A stretch of DNA of 64,000 nucleotides from contig CM114273.1 in NCBI GenBank assembly GCA_050084515.1, positions 26,102,001-26,166,000 on the forward strand, written 5' to 3'. The number at the start of each line of letters is the position of its first letter. Position 1 is the first letter of the stretch. The stretch comes from Blasia pusilla (Eukaryota; Marchantiophyta; Marchantiopsida; Blasiales). Positions 10,406 to 21,488 of this stretch are shown here, piece after piece. The notes below the pieces were generated by a model. That model did no database searches, had not been told where the DNA came from, and worked only from the letters and a program-made list of their open reading frames with translations. Made by a program: the position numbers and the translations under genes.

Positions 10406-10449
10406 ACCATCCTAAACTCTTTTTTTTTTCATACCTGAAGATCCACCTC

Positions 10450-10640
10450 ATAAAGAATTAAATCTATACTCCTCCTTTCCTCAACACGAAGCACTTCCAA
10501 CCTTGCGATCTGCAAGTGAAAGTCTTGGATTGGGTCTTCCAAACCAAACCAGTTACACATTTTGTTAGTAGTGGAGACACTGTCAAACGCTAATCAATTC
10601 TGAGACTCCCAAAGTGCATATCGTCTCCCTATGAAGCCTC
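10450..10640 (-). other. Possible exon remnant (weak)
   Basis: The minus strand is open from about 10560 to 10426 with a plausible peptide (NWFGLEDPIQDFHLQIARL) that ends at CAG followed by GTATGA, a good splice-donor form that lies inside the 24-bp repeat. No family is recognised and it could be chance. Confidence 0.2.
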
Positions 10641-11849
10641 TTCCCTATGCCTTGACCAATCTCCCTAATTTTCTCATGTGAATCGCATTGTGTTCATTGT
10701 TTCTTCAAGGTGCACCCCGAATGGTTTTCAATGCAAACGTGAGAGATGACCATGGCCAAAACCACATCACGATTAATTCCTTGTTCATGGACTTAAGCAT
10801 GTAGGGAGGTAGAGGATACCTCCTTATAGGTAATTCTGGATTTTTCCAAGGAACCCCACCTTTCACATGGTCCATCCCGGCCCTTTATTTTTCTCCACAA
10901 CCCAAACGTGCTTAGTGACTCATGGATCTGCGTTTGACTAGTTATCCCTAAGATGGCTTGGTAGAGTCTTCTTGCAGATCCCCCAACTCTTAAAAGGAAT
11001 CTAGGAGATTAGACCCTCATTTTTTGTGTCTCTTGGCTAGGGCTCATCTCAATTCCATCTATTTAATCTCTTGCTTGTCTTGCCGCCCTTTGCCTTTCAT
11101 TACTAGTCTCATGGTGTCACACCCTTCTTGACTACTCGTATGCTCCTTGCTTCTTGTCCTTGACTTGGAGCTTGGCCCAAGAGTCTCACATATGGCTTGC
11201 CTTACCTTATTCTCACGAATAGGTACGCCCTTTGTCACATTAGGCTCAACTCAAGGTGCATGACAATCTTTGCTAGCTTTAGTCTTGCGACCAATTGTGC
11301 CATCCTTCCAGTCTTACAATTAGCTATATCACAAAAGTTAGAGGGTCCTAATTTTGATATAATTTCCATATGAAATCCGATAGTGTTAACTTTAATATTT
11401 CTTTCATATTAATTAATTTTTTCTGGATTTTTTTTATATCAAGAAATTTTCCATGCCAATTCTATGCATAAAATTTTCTATAGAAAAATTTTCAATATAG
11501 AAATGATATCAAAATAACGTAGCTCAAAGTTTTGTGATGTAGTCTAGGTTGTGATTTGGTGGATCACACCAAGGTCTCTCCTCCTTAGACTCAAGATCAT
11601 GACTCGATTCCAAGGTCCCCATTAACATAGGCAGTATAGATTTAGCTATTCGCGATGTGACATACTACATCAAGAATCAAAAAAGAGTTCTTTGATGATT
11701 GCATAAATTGAGACTTGGTCTTTTGAAATTCAAATAGATTAAGCTCATAACCATCATAGGATGAAATTTGGGGTTCCTTATCTCATTGTATTTATATGCT
11801 CTAAGCTTTACGTTCTACTTCTAATTAATGTCGTCAAGATAGGCATGAC
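10641..11849. other. Spacer, no gene seen
   Basis: Mostly AT-rich, with no coding motif I can support. A copia relic begins to the right on the minus strand and may extend into this stretch in unrecognisable form. Confidence 0.4.
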
Positions 11850-12490
11850 AAACTGAGAAATCTTATCACGAGCATATTGGTATTGAAGTTACCATAAATC
11901 ACTTCCATCCTTCATAAACTATGCACTAATTAAGTACTTGATCAAGGTCTCAAATCTTTCAACTCAAACTTTGCTTGCAACTACACTCTGATCCTCAAAT
12001 CAAATGCTCAAGACTTCTAGTTGTAATCAAATCATCAGCATAGATAGATAATGGTACTAACCATATTTCTCATTTACCATATGAGAGAAGGATGATTTGA
12101 ATGCTCATATCTAGGGGGCAAGACTATGTAAACTTTCCCTTCTAAATCTCTATTGATAAATGCATTCTTTAAATCCATCAGATGTATTCTCTATGATTTC
12201 GTAGTCCCTAATGCTATAAAAATTCTGGTTGCCACCATCTTGGCTAGAGCTTAATTACATGATTGAATGTCTCATCATGTAACCAAGCTCTAGTCTAAGC
12301 CATGTTGTTGTGCATATCCTTTGGCCACTAAGTAGGCCTTGCATTTACTGACACTATCATTGGACTTGCACTTCACCTTGAAAATTCATATCTTCTTTAC
12401 ATTGTGTAAGATCAGCCAACTCCCAGAATTATTTTAGCTCATTCTAGATTTCATGAGCGTTTTATTCATATCAACTTTATATTGGGGTTG
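11850..12490 (-). pseudogene. Degenerate Ty1/copia reverse transcriptase
   Basis: Read on the minus strand, KCKAYLVAKGYAQQHGLD (near 12310-12360) is the copia RT entry, DLKNAFINRDLEGKVYI (near 12140-12180) its palm start, and YADDLITT (near 12020-12045) the catalytic box. Many stops and shifts separate these blocks, so it is an old relic. Confidence 0.75.
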
Positions 12491-12552
12491 TCCTATCGTT
12501 CATGTGGATCTGAGTTAGGATTCATAGCTAGATGGATCTTGACTTATGTGCA

Positions 12553-13434
12553 TGTGATACCCACAATTTTGTACTTTTGAAGAAATACATCTTTTTATTC
12601 AACGAAGACTTGTAGATACATTATGATTTTGATTATTATATATTATTATGGAGAAGAATGAGTAAGATTAAAGTGAATCACAAAGCTCCAAGGACAAGGC
12701 AGAGAGATAGAAAATCAAGGATTTGCCTGAGAGGAGAGGAGAATAAAATAACGAAGTCTAAAGACCCAGCAAGAAGCTTCGGAAGGACAACGAAGCTCTG
12801 TTAAGCTCTGTCTATGAACTGCTTCGCTCCTAAACGAAGCATGAAGAAGAAGAAGAAGAAGAGAAAGAAGTGCTTCGCTCTTGAACAAATTACGAAGAAC
12901 AAAGCACCTGGAACCAGAACAAAGAATGGAGCGCTTCGTCTTCAGATCAGGAGAAAGAGCTTCGTCCTCAAGTGAAGCAAAAGAGGTCTAGACTTAGCAA
13001 CGAAGCGAAGCTAAGACTGACAGTGATTTCAAGCGACACATAGTTAGAATAGTTAGAATAGGAAAAGGCGCAACTCTTTGTATCAGATAGGTAGTTAAGA
13101 TAGTTTTGTTCTGTGGATTCATAGGGATCTTAGGAAAAGAGAAGAGCACCATAGATCTAGGTAGTTACAAATGTTGAAGAGACACCAACTTCATCAAGAA
13201 CGCTTCGAATTTTTGGATCACTCCTACTTTAGAGATTATTTAAGAAACATACAAGTCGCTATCATCATCATTCTCTTACGAAGTCCTCATGCTATAGAAA
13301 TGGTCTGAGCAAGGGAGTAGTACCCTCTCGAGCTTGTATACACTTTTGAAGCTTTCTCATTCTTGATGGAGTAGTAAAGCACTCATTCATTCATTCTGGC
13401 TGGTGGTGGTCCTCTACCACCACGTCCAGGAATA
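12553..13434 (-). repeat. LTR-like sequence, probably of the adjacent copia relic
   Basis: On the minus strand it runs from GTTATTCCTGGACGTGGTGG (13434) to GGTATCACA (12553), TG...CA-like apart from a missing first T. It carries the CCACCACC/GGTGGTGG stem near its start and a GAA run (12842-12866). It lies upstream of the copia RT relic in the same orientation, as a 5' LTR would, but I found no second copy in the window to prove it. Confidence 0.4.
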
Positions 13435-13436
13435 AC

Positions 13437-13907
13437 GAGTAGTAAAAATGGCAAACCCGGCCTAAAACTCCACTCCTCAATCTATATCGGCATATCGAGC
13501 CTCGTCCACCCTGTGCTATTAAGGAATCCGGACGCAAGCACCCTAGTCCTATCTCACACGCATACAAGAGAGGTGCTCCAACGGCCCAACATGAGAAAGA
13601 TGGCTTAGGAAAGCCATCTTCCTCTCTTATATAGGGTTGGGAAGAGCCAAAAGGCTTTTCCCCTAAAAATAGCCCTCCCCTTGGTAACCTACGCGCATAG
13701 GTTACCAGGGGCGGGTGACCTGGTCAACAAGTCACCCGACTGTGAAAGACTTAAACATGAAAGTTGTTAGAAACAACGTTCCTGACACAATGGACCTATC
13801 CTCAACCTCATCCGACATAGTGGGACAAAGTTACACTCAAGATAGTCCGCTAGCTCCTACGCCCTATCCACGACAAATCTCGGCCTATCGGCTATCCAGA
13901 TGTGACA
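13437..13907 (-). repeat. Terminal repeat A without B
   Basis: It starts TGTCACATCT at 13907 (minus strand) and follows the A part of the units at 8520-9136 and 16874-17504, including TATA box and stem-loops, until a GAGTAGTA block at 13437 where it meets the LTR-like DNA. The B part is absent, so it is either an A1 end or a truncated solo unit. Confidence 0.7.
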
Positions 13908-14245
13908 CCTCTTTCACTTGGAAGCCTTTCCACTTGACCAAGTACTCGTACTTAATGGCTCAACGTCTGGAATGCACAATGTTCTCCACCTCAAACTCTG
14001 GTTCCTCATTTCTGATGACCGGTTGTGGTCTCAACACAATCCTTCGTTCTGGACGCACATTGTCTTGAAGACACTTCTTCAATTATGATACATGGAAAGT
14101 CGGGTGAATCTTGAACTCATTTGGAAGCTCCAAAGTATACACATCCTCAAATGGCTTTGCCTTGATCGCATACGGTCCAGCATAGTTGGCTGAAAATTTT
14201 GCAGACGATTCGTGTGGGGGCTGCTTGCCGGCTTCTCGCTAATAA
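13908..14245 (-). pseudogene. 3' pol remnant of a chromodomain Ty3/gypsy element
   Basis: On the minus strand it reads YAGPYAIK, VYTLELPNEFKIHPTFHVS, VRPERRIVLRPQPVIRNEE and the chromodomain core YEYLVKWKGF, interrupted by TAA and TGA stops. The remainder of the chromodomain is cut off by repeat A at 13907. This is a different gypsy lineage from the methyltransferase/PHD family: it has the usual chromodomain where that family has a PHD finger. Confidence 0.75.
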
Positions 14246-14264
14246 AGCATTGGTTTTTACATTG

Positions 14265-15945
14265 AAGGTCAAATTGGTAAGTGTGATTTTTGAGCTCGTG
14301 GTCACAACTCCATTTTTCTCAAAAAATTTCAAGAGTGCTACAAAGACAACTTGGGAAAGTTGGACATGATGAAAAATAATAAAAAAACCTTCTTTTCATT
14401 TAAGGTTTAATGGTTCGGGGCCAAAACGTACTTACCTATTTTTGAGGTTTTGGTCACAACTCTATTTTGGGTGAAACTTGGCAGGACTACTAGATACATC
14501 TTGGAGACCATGTGAGCCAAATTTCAGCTCAAGATGGAAATTTTGGACAACATGAAAAATGAAAAGACCTTCTTTTCATTCAAGGTTTAATGGTTCGGGT
14601 CCAAAAGGGAGTTATTAATTTGTGAGGTTTCGCTCACAACTCTATTTTGCTTGAAACTTGGAAAAAGTGTAACCTGCACCTTGGGAACCATGTGGGCCCA
14701 AATTTCTGCTCAAGATGGGAAAGTTGGACAAGATGAAAAATGAAAAAAAATCTATTTTCATTAAGGTTTAATGGTTCTGGTCAAAAAAGGACTTACCAAT
14801 TTTTGATCTTCTGCTCCTAACTCCACTTTGTTTGAAACTTGGCAAGAGGGTTAGATGCTTCTTGGGGGACCATGTAGGCCAAATTTCAGCCAAAGATGGG
14901 AAATTTGGACAAGATGAAAAATGAAAAGACCTTCTTTTCATTCAAGGTTTGATGGTTCGGGTCCAAAAAAGAGCTATTAATTTGTGAGGTTTTGCTCGCA
15001 ACTCCATTTTGCCTGAAACTTGGCAAGAGTAGAAAATGCATCTTTCGGACCATATGAGTCAGATTTCAGCTTAAGATGGGAAATTTTGACAAGATGAAAA
15101 AGGAAAAAACCTTAATTTGATAGGTGGTCTAATGATTTGGGTCAAAAAAGGACTTATTCCTTTTTGAGGTTTTGTTCACAACTCCATTTTGATTGAAACT
15201 TGGCAAGAGTATAACATGAACTTTGGGGATTCTTTTGGCCAAATTTGAGGTCAAGATGACAAATTTGGATAAGATGTAAAATTGAAAAAACCTTAATTTG
15301 ATAGAAGGTTTGATGGTTCGGGTCCTAAAAGGACTTGCCAAATTTTGAGGTTGTGGTACCAACTCCATTTTTCTTGAAACTTGGCGAGAATAGAACATAG
15401 ACCTTGGGGACCATATTAACCAAATTTCAGCTCAAGATGGGAAAGTTGGATAAGATGAAAAATAAAAAATGTTATTTTGATAGAAGGTCTGATGGTTCGG
15501 GTCCAAAAAGGACTTTCCAATTTTTGAGCTTGTAGTCCCAACTCAATTTTGATTGAAACTTGGCAAGAGTGGAACATGCATCTTGGGTACTATGTGGGCC
15601 AAATTTAAGCTGAATATGCAAAAGTTTGACAAGATGAAAAATGAAAAGAAAAAAAAAATGATAGAAGGTTTGATGGTTCGAGTCCTACAAGAACTTGCCA
15701 ATTCTTGAGCTTATGGTCCCAACTCCATTTGGCTTGAAACTTGGCAAGAGTGCTACATGCACCTTGGAGACCATTTGGGCCAAATTTTAGTTCAAGATGG
15801 AAACGTTGGACAAGATGAAAAATTAAAGATTTTTCATTCAAGGTTTAATTAGTGCTTCGGGTCCAAAAGGTCATTTTTCAAGTTGTGGTCACAACTTCAT
15901 TTGGGTTGAGACTTTGCAAGAATGATAGATGTAACTTGGGGCCCA
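14265..15945. repeat. Tandem satellite, about nine units of roughly 180 bp
   Basis: A block of the form GGTTTAATGGTTCGGGTCC recurs near 14402, 14583, 14764, 14943, 15124, 15306, 15485, 15665 and 15843, spacing 178-182 bp. Between them GAAACTTGGCAAGAGT, ATGTGGGCCAAATTTCAGCT and GATGGGAAAGTTGGACAAGATGAAAA recur in the same order. Units are diverged from each other. Unit length is that of many plant centromeric or pericentromeric satellites, but an array this short does not prove such a location. Confidence 0.9.
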
Positions 15946-16259
15946 TCTGCACTATTCTATAAAATCTTAGAGGAGTTATTATATTTCACTCTTATAAGTA
16001 ATTACTGTCCTGAATTCAAATGTAAATGATATCCTAGTCTCGTAAAAAAATTCACCCTTCCATAAAATTCGGACCAAATCTTTTCCTTCTCCATTAAAAT
16101 TCAATTTCCCTTTCCATTACATATGAATCAATAATTTCTTTATCTAACATTTTGAATTTTTAAAAAATTTGTAATATTTATATTCACCTTATATTTTATT
16201 AAATAAAATATGAATTAATAAATAAATTTTGTTTTCTATTCCACCCAAATCCCTTTGAA
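15946..16259. other. AT-rich spacer, no gene seen
   Basis: This is a transition between the satellite and copy B. The 5' terminus of copy B was not found here. Confidence 0.4.
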
Positions 16260-16309
16260 ATTCTACCCCATGCAATATTGGTCGAGAGCGTTGCTTTGAT
16301 CTTCATCCA

Positions 16310-16869
16310 GAGTTGAGATCGGGCGCGCCGTGGTGGGAGTAGTAACTCAGAGGCCGAGGTGGTAGAGGTGGACCAATGGTTGGAGAGCCTACGGTGGCTA
16401 CCCCTACCACTACGACAGTCGCCTATGGCTGCGAGATTGAGCAGTTGGAGCACAAGTTAGCTACTATGATGGTATCCAACATAGAGCAAAGTTCGGGAGC
16501 AGGGCTTCCACCTCTTATGGAGGGGATGATCTCTCTTATATGGCGAGTGCAAAAGACAAGGTTGAGGCATCAAGCTGCGATTCTGAGAGGAGCCACTCGG
16601 CGTCGAGCCACGTAGTGCTCGTGGAGTTGGACCTGAGCGGTGAGGCTGGAGGCAGACTAGGCTTCCCGAGTCATTCTTGTTGTCTGATGTGCTTAGGACT
16701 CCATCCATGGTTCCTACGCAGCCTATTGAGCCTACAATGGGGACTGAGGCATCTACATCGCGTGTAGTAGACACAGATGCAGCATCGAGTGCAGTATTGC
16801 GGATGCCAACTTCAGTGTTGGGATCCCCATTGTTTTCGGCCACAGAGCTGATGGCTTTAGGAGTTGACT
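16310..16869 (+). pseudogene. Probable C-terminal gag region of copy B
   Basis: RGRGG-like codons and a short coiled-coil-like stretch (EIEQLEHKLATMM) resemble the region between zinc knuckle and protease in copies F and G, which carry RGG repeats followed by QLH.QIA.MA. Similarity is weak and the frame is broken near 16615. Confidence 0.4.
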
Positions 16870-16873
16870 TAGC

Positions 16874-17504
16874 TGTCGTGCGCATACATATCGCTACAGA
16901 ACATACATCGCTCGTCACATCTACACCACACAACACCGATCTTCCCCACACACGGGTCGATCCACACATGTACAAAAATCAACTCATACATATACATGGA
17001 GATCACACAACCGACCTAAAACTCCACTTCGAAAAATAAAGAGTAGTAAAAACGGCACACCCGGCCTAAAACTCCACTCCTCAATCTACATCGGCATATC
17101 GAGCCTCGTCCACCCTGTGCTATCAAGGAATCCGGACGCTAGCACCCTACTCCTAGCTCATACACATACAAGGGAGGTGCTCCAACGGCCCAACATGAGA
17201 AAGATGGCTTAGGAAAGCCATCTTCCTCTCTTATATAGGTTGGGAAGAGCCAAAAGGCTCTTCCCCTAAAAATAGCCCTTCCCTTGGTAACCTGGCGACA
17301 GCAGTTGGGGCGGTGACTGGTCAACAAGTCACCCGGCTGTAAAAGACCTCAACATGAAAGTCGTCAGAAACGACGTTCCTGACACAATGGACCTATCCTC
17401 AACCTCATCCGACACTGTGGGACAAAGTTACACTCGAGATAGTCCGATGGCTCCTACGCCCTATCCACGATAGATCTCGGCCTATCGGCTACCCAGATGT
17501 GACA
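16874..17504 (-). mobile_element. Solo A-B terminal unit inserted in copy B, target duplication TAGC
   Basis: 631 bp on the minus strand from TGTCACATCT (17504) to GTGCGCACGACA (16874). TAGC stands on both sides (16870-16873 and 17505-17508), and the interrupted element continues on the right. A TATATAA box lies at 17231-17238 (minus strand), flanked by perfect stem-loops at 17199-17222 and 17242-17265. This is one of three insertions that define the termini of the family. Confidence 0.9.
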
Positions 17505-18103
17505 TAGCTCATGTATTTCAACTAGCATCCACGTTGTGTGAACGTGGGGGTGTTATTGCTACACATGCTGAGGTGGATGAGGGTGTTGCGGTGGAGCGAC
17601 CCTCTATGTCAGGTGTAGCATTAAGTACCAGTGCTACTTGGCAAGCAGCAGCGGCGAAGATGGATGCATTACCAGCCCGGCCAGCCATTGATCGTGAGAG
17701 GCTTACACCTGGTGTATGTATATTGGACAACCGGAGTGGGATATTCCAATTGGTGAGTCCTACATGACAAGTGTATAGACCAGATAGAGTCTTGTTAGAC
17801 TCTGGTACCCAACCTTTGATGTTGGGAAAGGCGGCATGTATTGGTTTGGCTATTCGGAGGTCAGAGCTTGAGCCTTGCCCATTCCAGATTCAAACATCAC
17901 TTGGAGGAGCCAATGATAGGTCTCAATTCATGACACGGGAGAAGTTTTTTCTACAGTTGAGACCAGATCATGCGACTGATAGCTCACGGTTGGGAGTACC
18001 TGCAGTGGTCACATCAGCCGAGTCGTATGATGTGCTAGTTGGAGGAGCAGTATTGTACCCGATGGGTTTTCAGATGGACTACTGGACTGAGACAGCGTCT
18101 TAA
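17505..18103 (+). pseudogene. Aspartic protease of copy B
   Basis: A pre-protease stretch (17534-17766, ending ILDNRSGIFQLVSPT) is followed after a TGA by RVLLDSGTQPLMLGK, the retropepsin active site with D-S-G (about 17794). It continues to AESYDVLVGGAVLYPMGF, the flap and second-half region also seen in G. The protease would cut the gag-pol polyprotein. The domain of about 100 residues is intact apart from the TGA before it and the stop at 18101-18103. Confidence 0.8.
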
Positions 18104-19479
18104 AGACCTTGTTGGCAGTCCAGGGATGGACGTATGAGTTAGGTTCCTGTGAGATTTATTTATGGGGCTCGAATAGGAGGGTCTTCCCCAACGGTGTTAG
18201 CATTTGTGGTTGGTTTTAGTGGAGTAGTCACTTGGCCATGAGACTTTTTGGAGAGTAATCTTTCTGCTATGGATTCTCCTGTGCATGAGGAGGTAGAGGA
18301 GGTCCCTAGTTTTGTAGCAGTGGCATCCTCATCGTTGGATGTGCCACTTTGGAGTTCAGACGGTGCACTACGGCAAGAGGCTGATCGCCTAGTGCATGAG
18401 GCTTGGTGTGAGGCTGTTATACCTCACGAGGAAGAGGAGGCCCCACGGAGGACTCCTACTTCTGGTCCACTTGGGTTATCCCCTTTGGATACTACACCCA
18501 TTGTATGGCAGTATCCGCCGGAGGGTATTTCTGTGTAAGATCTCTTTGGTGGGATTAGCACTGGTTTAGCTGCACTGTTGCAGACCGGTATTCCTGTGCG
18601 GAGATACGTGTATGTGGAGCAAGATGAGACAGCCGAGAGAGTCTCATCCAGACCTTTGGGTCAGTTGATGCAGAGATATCCTGAGTTGTTGCCGCCATCA
18701 GCTATTCGTGGATACCAGCCTGCTTTGCCGTCACACATTGCATTGTTGGGGGCGCAGGACTTTGAGAGGGTTAGTCCTGTGGATTTGGTCATTGCTGGAT
18801 GGCCATGTCAGGGTCATACACGTGCTATCGTGGTGAGGGATTACACGACCCTAGGTCTTGATTATTTTGGGAGATGTTACGGATGTTACGACATCTTCAG
18901 GTTCATCAGGCACGTGCTCTAGCTTACATTTTGGAGAATGTTCCATTTTTTGGTGACACTTGGACCCGGATGATGGCGAGTATTCATGAGGTGCGGTCTT
19001 GGATTGGACCAGCGGTGTTGTTGGATGCAGCGCGAGTTGGCTCGTGTGCACATCGTCCATGCTTGTGGTGGACCAACTTGTTGCATAGGGAGGTTCTACG
19101 TCGAGCATATGATGCAGTGCAGCGGGATCCTTGCCTTACAGTGGATAGTATCGTGGATACTGGGCGACTTTCTGAGGTTGTGAGGGTTATTGATTGGTCA
19201 CCCATGGCAATGGTGAACCGTGTGGGCCAGCCTAGGATGGCACTACCCACATTTGTGAGTTTTCCCTCGTAACATGCCTACAGGGAAGGTGGTCCTGGGC
19301 TTGTATGGGATTCTCATGTGCGACAGTTGGTGGAGCCTAACGCTGATAAGAGAGAGAGTGCAATGGGATTTGCTACTGGTGTGACAGCGATTGCTTCCAT
19401 TTCTGAGGCTTCATGACGTCATGTGTTGGGTCAGGCCATGGACCTGAATTGTTTGACCTGGATTTTGAGTCTTGGGATG
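18104..19479 (+). pseudogene. Linker and Dnmt3-like cytosine methyltransferase, copy B
   Basis: After a linker (TTPIVWQYPPEG), motif I reads DLFGGISTGLAALLQ, preceded by a TAA at 18536-18538 where other copies have Leu. Motif II (YVYVEQDE) and motif IV (VIAGWPCQGHTRA, catalytic Cys codon 18806-18808) follow. A frameshift near 18860 leads to LRHLQVHQARALAYILENVPFF (motif VI), VLLDAARVGSCAHRPCLWWTN (motif VIII), GGPGLVWD, KRESAMGFA (motif IX) and VLGQAMDLNCLTWIL (motif X). Stops also occur at 19269-19271 and 19414-19416. This is the best-preserved MTase in the window, since motif IV is complete. Family features point to a Dnmt3-type enzyme that would methylate cytosine in DNA. Confidence 0.85.
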
Positions 19480-20521
19480 ACTTGGGTCATGTGATCTATC
19501 CACGTGGTTTGGGAGTTCAGCAAGCAAAGGTGGAGGCTATTGCACTTATTCCTTGTCTGGTAGATGTGAGTAGAGTTCGGGCATTCATGGGATTAGCGAA
19601 CTACTATCGGAGGTATGTGAAGGGATTTAGTGCTATGGCAAAGCCTTTGAACCAATTGCTGAAATCAGATCAGGAGTGGCATTGGGGAGATGATCAAGAG
19701 AGAGCTTTTGTGGAGCTCAAGGCCCAGTTGGTGACGGCGCCTATCTTGAGGAGACCTATCAGAGGGCGCCCATTTCAGTTACACACTGATTAGAGTAGGT
19801 TGGGACTTGGAGCGGTGTTGACACAACATGATGATGAGCACATGGAGTTTGTGGTGGCCTATGCAAGTCATTCGACTAATGTAGCGGAGTCGCGCTACAT
19901 TTTATATGAGGGAGAGTGCTTGGCAGTAGTGTGGGTTATGGCACACATTAGGTGTTACTTGTTTGGCACACAATTTACCCTTGTTATTGATCACCAGCCA
20001 CTCAAGTGGTTGATGGAGTCTGACAAGCTTACAGGGAAGCTTGCACGGTGGGCTCTTATCTTACTGGAGTATGACTTCCAAGGGGTACATAGACCTGGAG
20101 TTGCCAACCTTGTTGCTGATGGGTTGAGTAGGAACCCATGTACTAGCCAAGAGGATGCAACTGGGGCTAGATGGCATGGCGAGGTTGATGTAGGGAAGGT
20201 ACCAGGTTGGCATGCATCCGCCTTTTTATGTTGGTTAGGGGTGGACTCTAGTATGGAGGACCACATGACATCTTACTCTAGTCAGAGGGTAGATGGCCAG
20301 CCTTCAGATCCTAAGGTTGGAGATGGTGGTACGGATCAACGTGATATTCATGATGATGCGTTGGTGTTGGAGTTCCTACGGACCAATAGGGTGCCAGACA
20401 TAGTGAGTGCCAAGGAGCGAGACCGTGTTCTTCAACGTGCTAAGAGGTATCGATTGGAGGGAACACATATTCTCCGTGTGTGGGAGGATGGTAGAGTACA
20501 AGTAGTGCCGCATTTGGCTTA
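19480..20521 (+). pseudogene. RT thumb and RNase H of copy B, joined directly to the methyltransferase
   Basis: Motif X (CLTWILSLG) runs straight into LGHVIYPRGLGVQQAKVEAIA, the thumb region. Copy A has about 1.08 kb between the same points, holding all of the RT palm with YIDDI. The rest is good: ANYYRRYVKGFSAMAKPLNQL, RNase H with FQLHTD followed by TAG (19791-19793), YEGECLAVVWVM, and VHRPGVANLVADGLSRN. The frame ends at TAG 20519-20521, where related copies have Gln. Confidence 0.85.
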
Positions 20522-21488
20522 GAGAGAGCGCATTGTGCGACATGCTCATGAGGAGTTGGGACATTTTGGGGTAAAGCGTACGTATAGCTTACTCCTTGGT
20601 CAGTATTGGTGGCGTAGCATGTATACTCAGGTGCAGAAATTGGTGTCATGTTGTATGGTTTGTGACCGGGTGAGGGCATCATTCAATGCCCCTACACCAC
20701 AGTTACACCCCTTGCCTATTATGGGATTGGGTTACCGTTGGAGTGTAGACTTTGCGGGACCGTTATCGTTGATTGTACGACATCATCGATATGTGTTGGT
20801 GATGGTGGAGCACTTCTCCAAGTGGATTGAGTTGGTGGCATTACCTGACAAGGCAAGTAAGGGAATGGCGTATGCGTTTCTTGATAGAGTGCTTAGTAAT
20901 TTTGGTGCACCAGCTGAAGTGCTGACCGACCAGGATACAGAGTTTCAGGGTGAGTTTCAAGTCTTGTGTGACAAGGCGTTGATTGATCATCGGACCACGT
21001 CTCGAGATCATCTAGAGGCAGATGGTTTGGCTGAGCGTGTGGTTCAGACGGTGAAGAGGGCATTGCGCAAGTATGGCCTACAGAAGGGGCATCTTGGAGA
21101 CTGGGATATTCAGTTGTCATGGTTAGCCATGGGGTATAGGTTCAGTCGCCAAGCATCCTTGGCTTCCTGCTCACCTTATTTTATGTTATACGGCCGAGAT
21201 CCAAACTTTCCCGCAGCAATTTTTTGGGAGTCTAGTGAGGTGGTGAACCTTGATGACCCAGAGATATGGATGAGAGTGTGTTCCCAGCGGGCAGAGCTCT
21301 TTCGGAGAGTTATGCCAACAGCCTTTGAGAATCTTGCCATTGCTCAACACAGGGATACGTTGCGGTATGCAACCATTCGGGGTGGAGGTTATCGACCATC
21401 GATTCGTAGGTTCCATGTGGGGGACTATGTCTATTTGCAGCAGATTGCACCGACAACGTTGGATGTGACGGCAGGCCACACTATTTAA
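20522..21488 (+). pseudogene. DDE integrase of copy B
   Basis: Nearly intact. It contains the zinc-binding domain (AHEELGHFG, YWWRSM, CCMVC) and the core with WSVDFAGP, LTDQDTEF and HLEADGLAERV, giving all three catalytic residues, then the AFENLAIAQHRDTLRYA tail and the FHVGDYVYLQQ segment. A TAA at 21486-21488 separates it from the last part. It is the longest open stretch in the copy (over 300 codons). Confidence 0.88.

Larger units (their letters stand above)
9219..10449 (-). mobile_element. Inserted fragment C of the methyltransferase/PHD gypsy family, flanked by 24-bp direct repeats
   Basis: A minus-strand 3' fragment contains integrase core, PHD finger, G-tract, B1 (9437-9302), a two-base spacer (9301-9300) and the first 57 bases of A2 (9299-9243). 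It is bounded by identical 24-bp sequences at 9219-9242 and 10426-10449 (TTTTCATACCTGAAGATCCA and four more bases). The right copy sits behind a longer T run. A 24-bp duplication is far longer than the 4 bp made by this family's integrase, so integrase did not place this fragment. Confidence 0.7.

Noticed and set aside
14265-15945. CRISPR-like array
   Set aside because: Units are about 180 bp, diverged throughout, with no short repeat/unique spacer alternation; it is a satellite.
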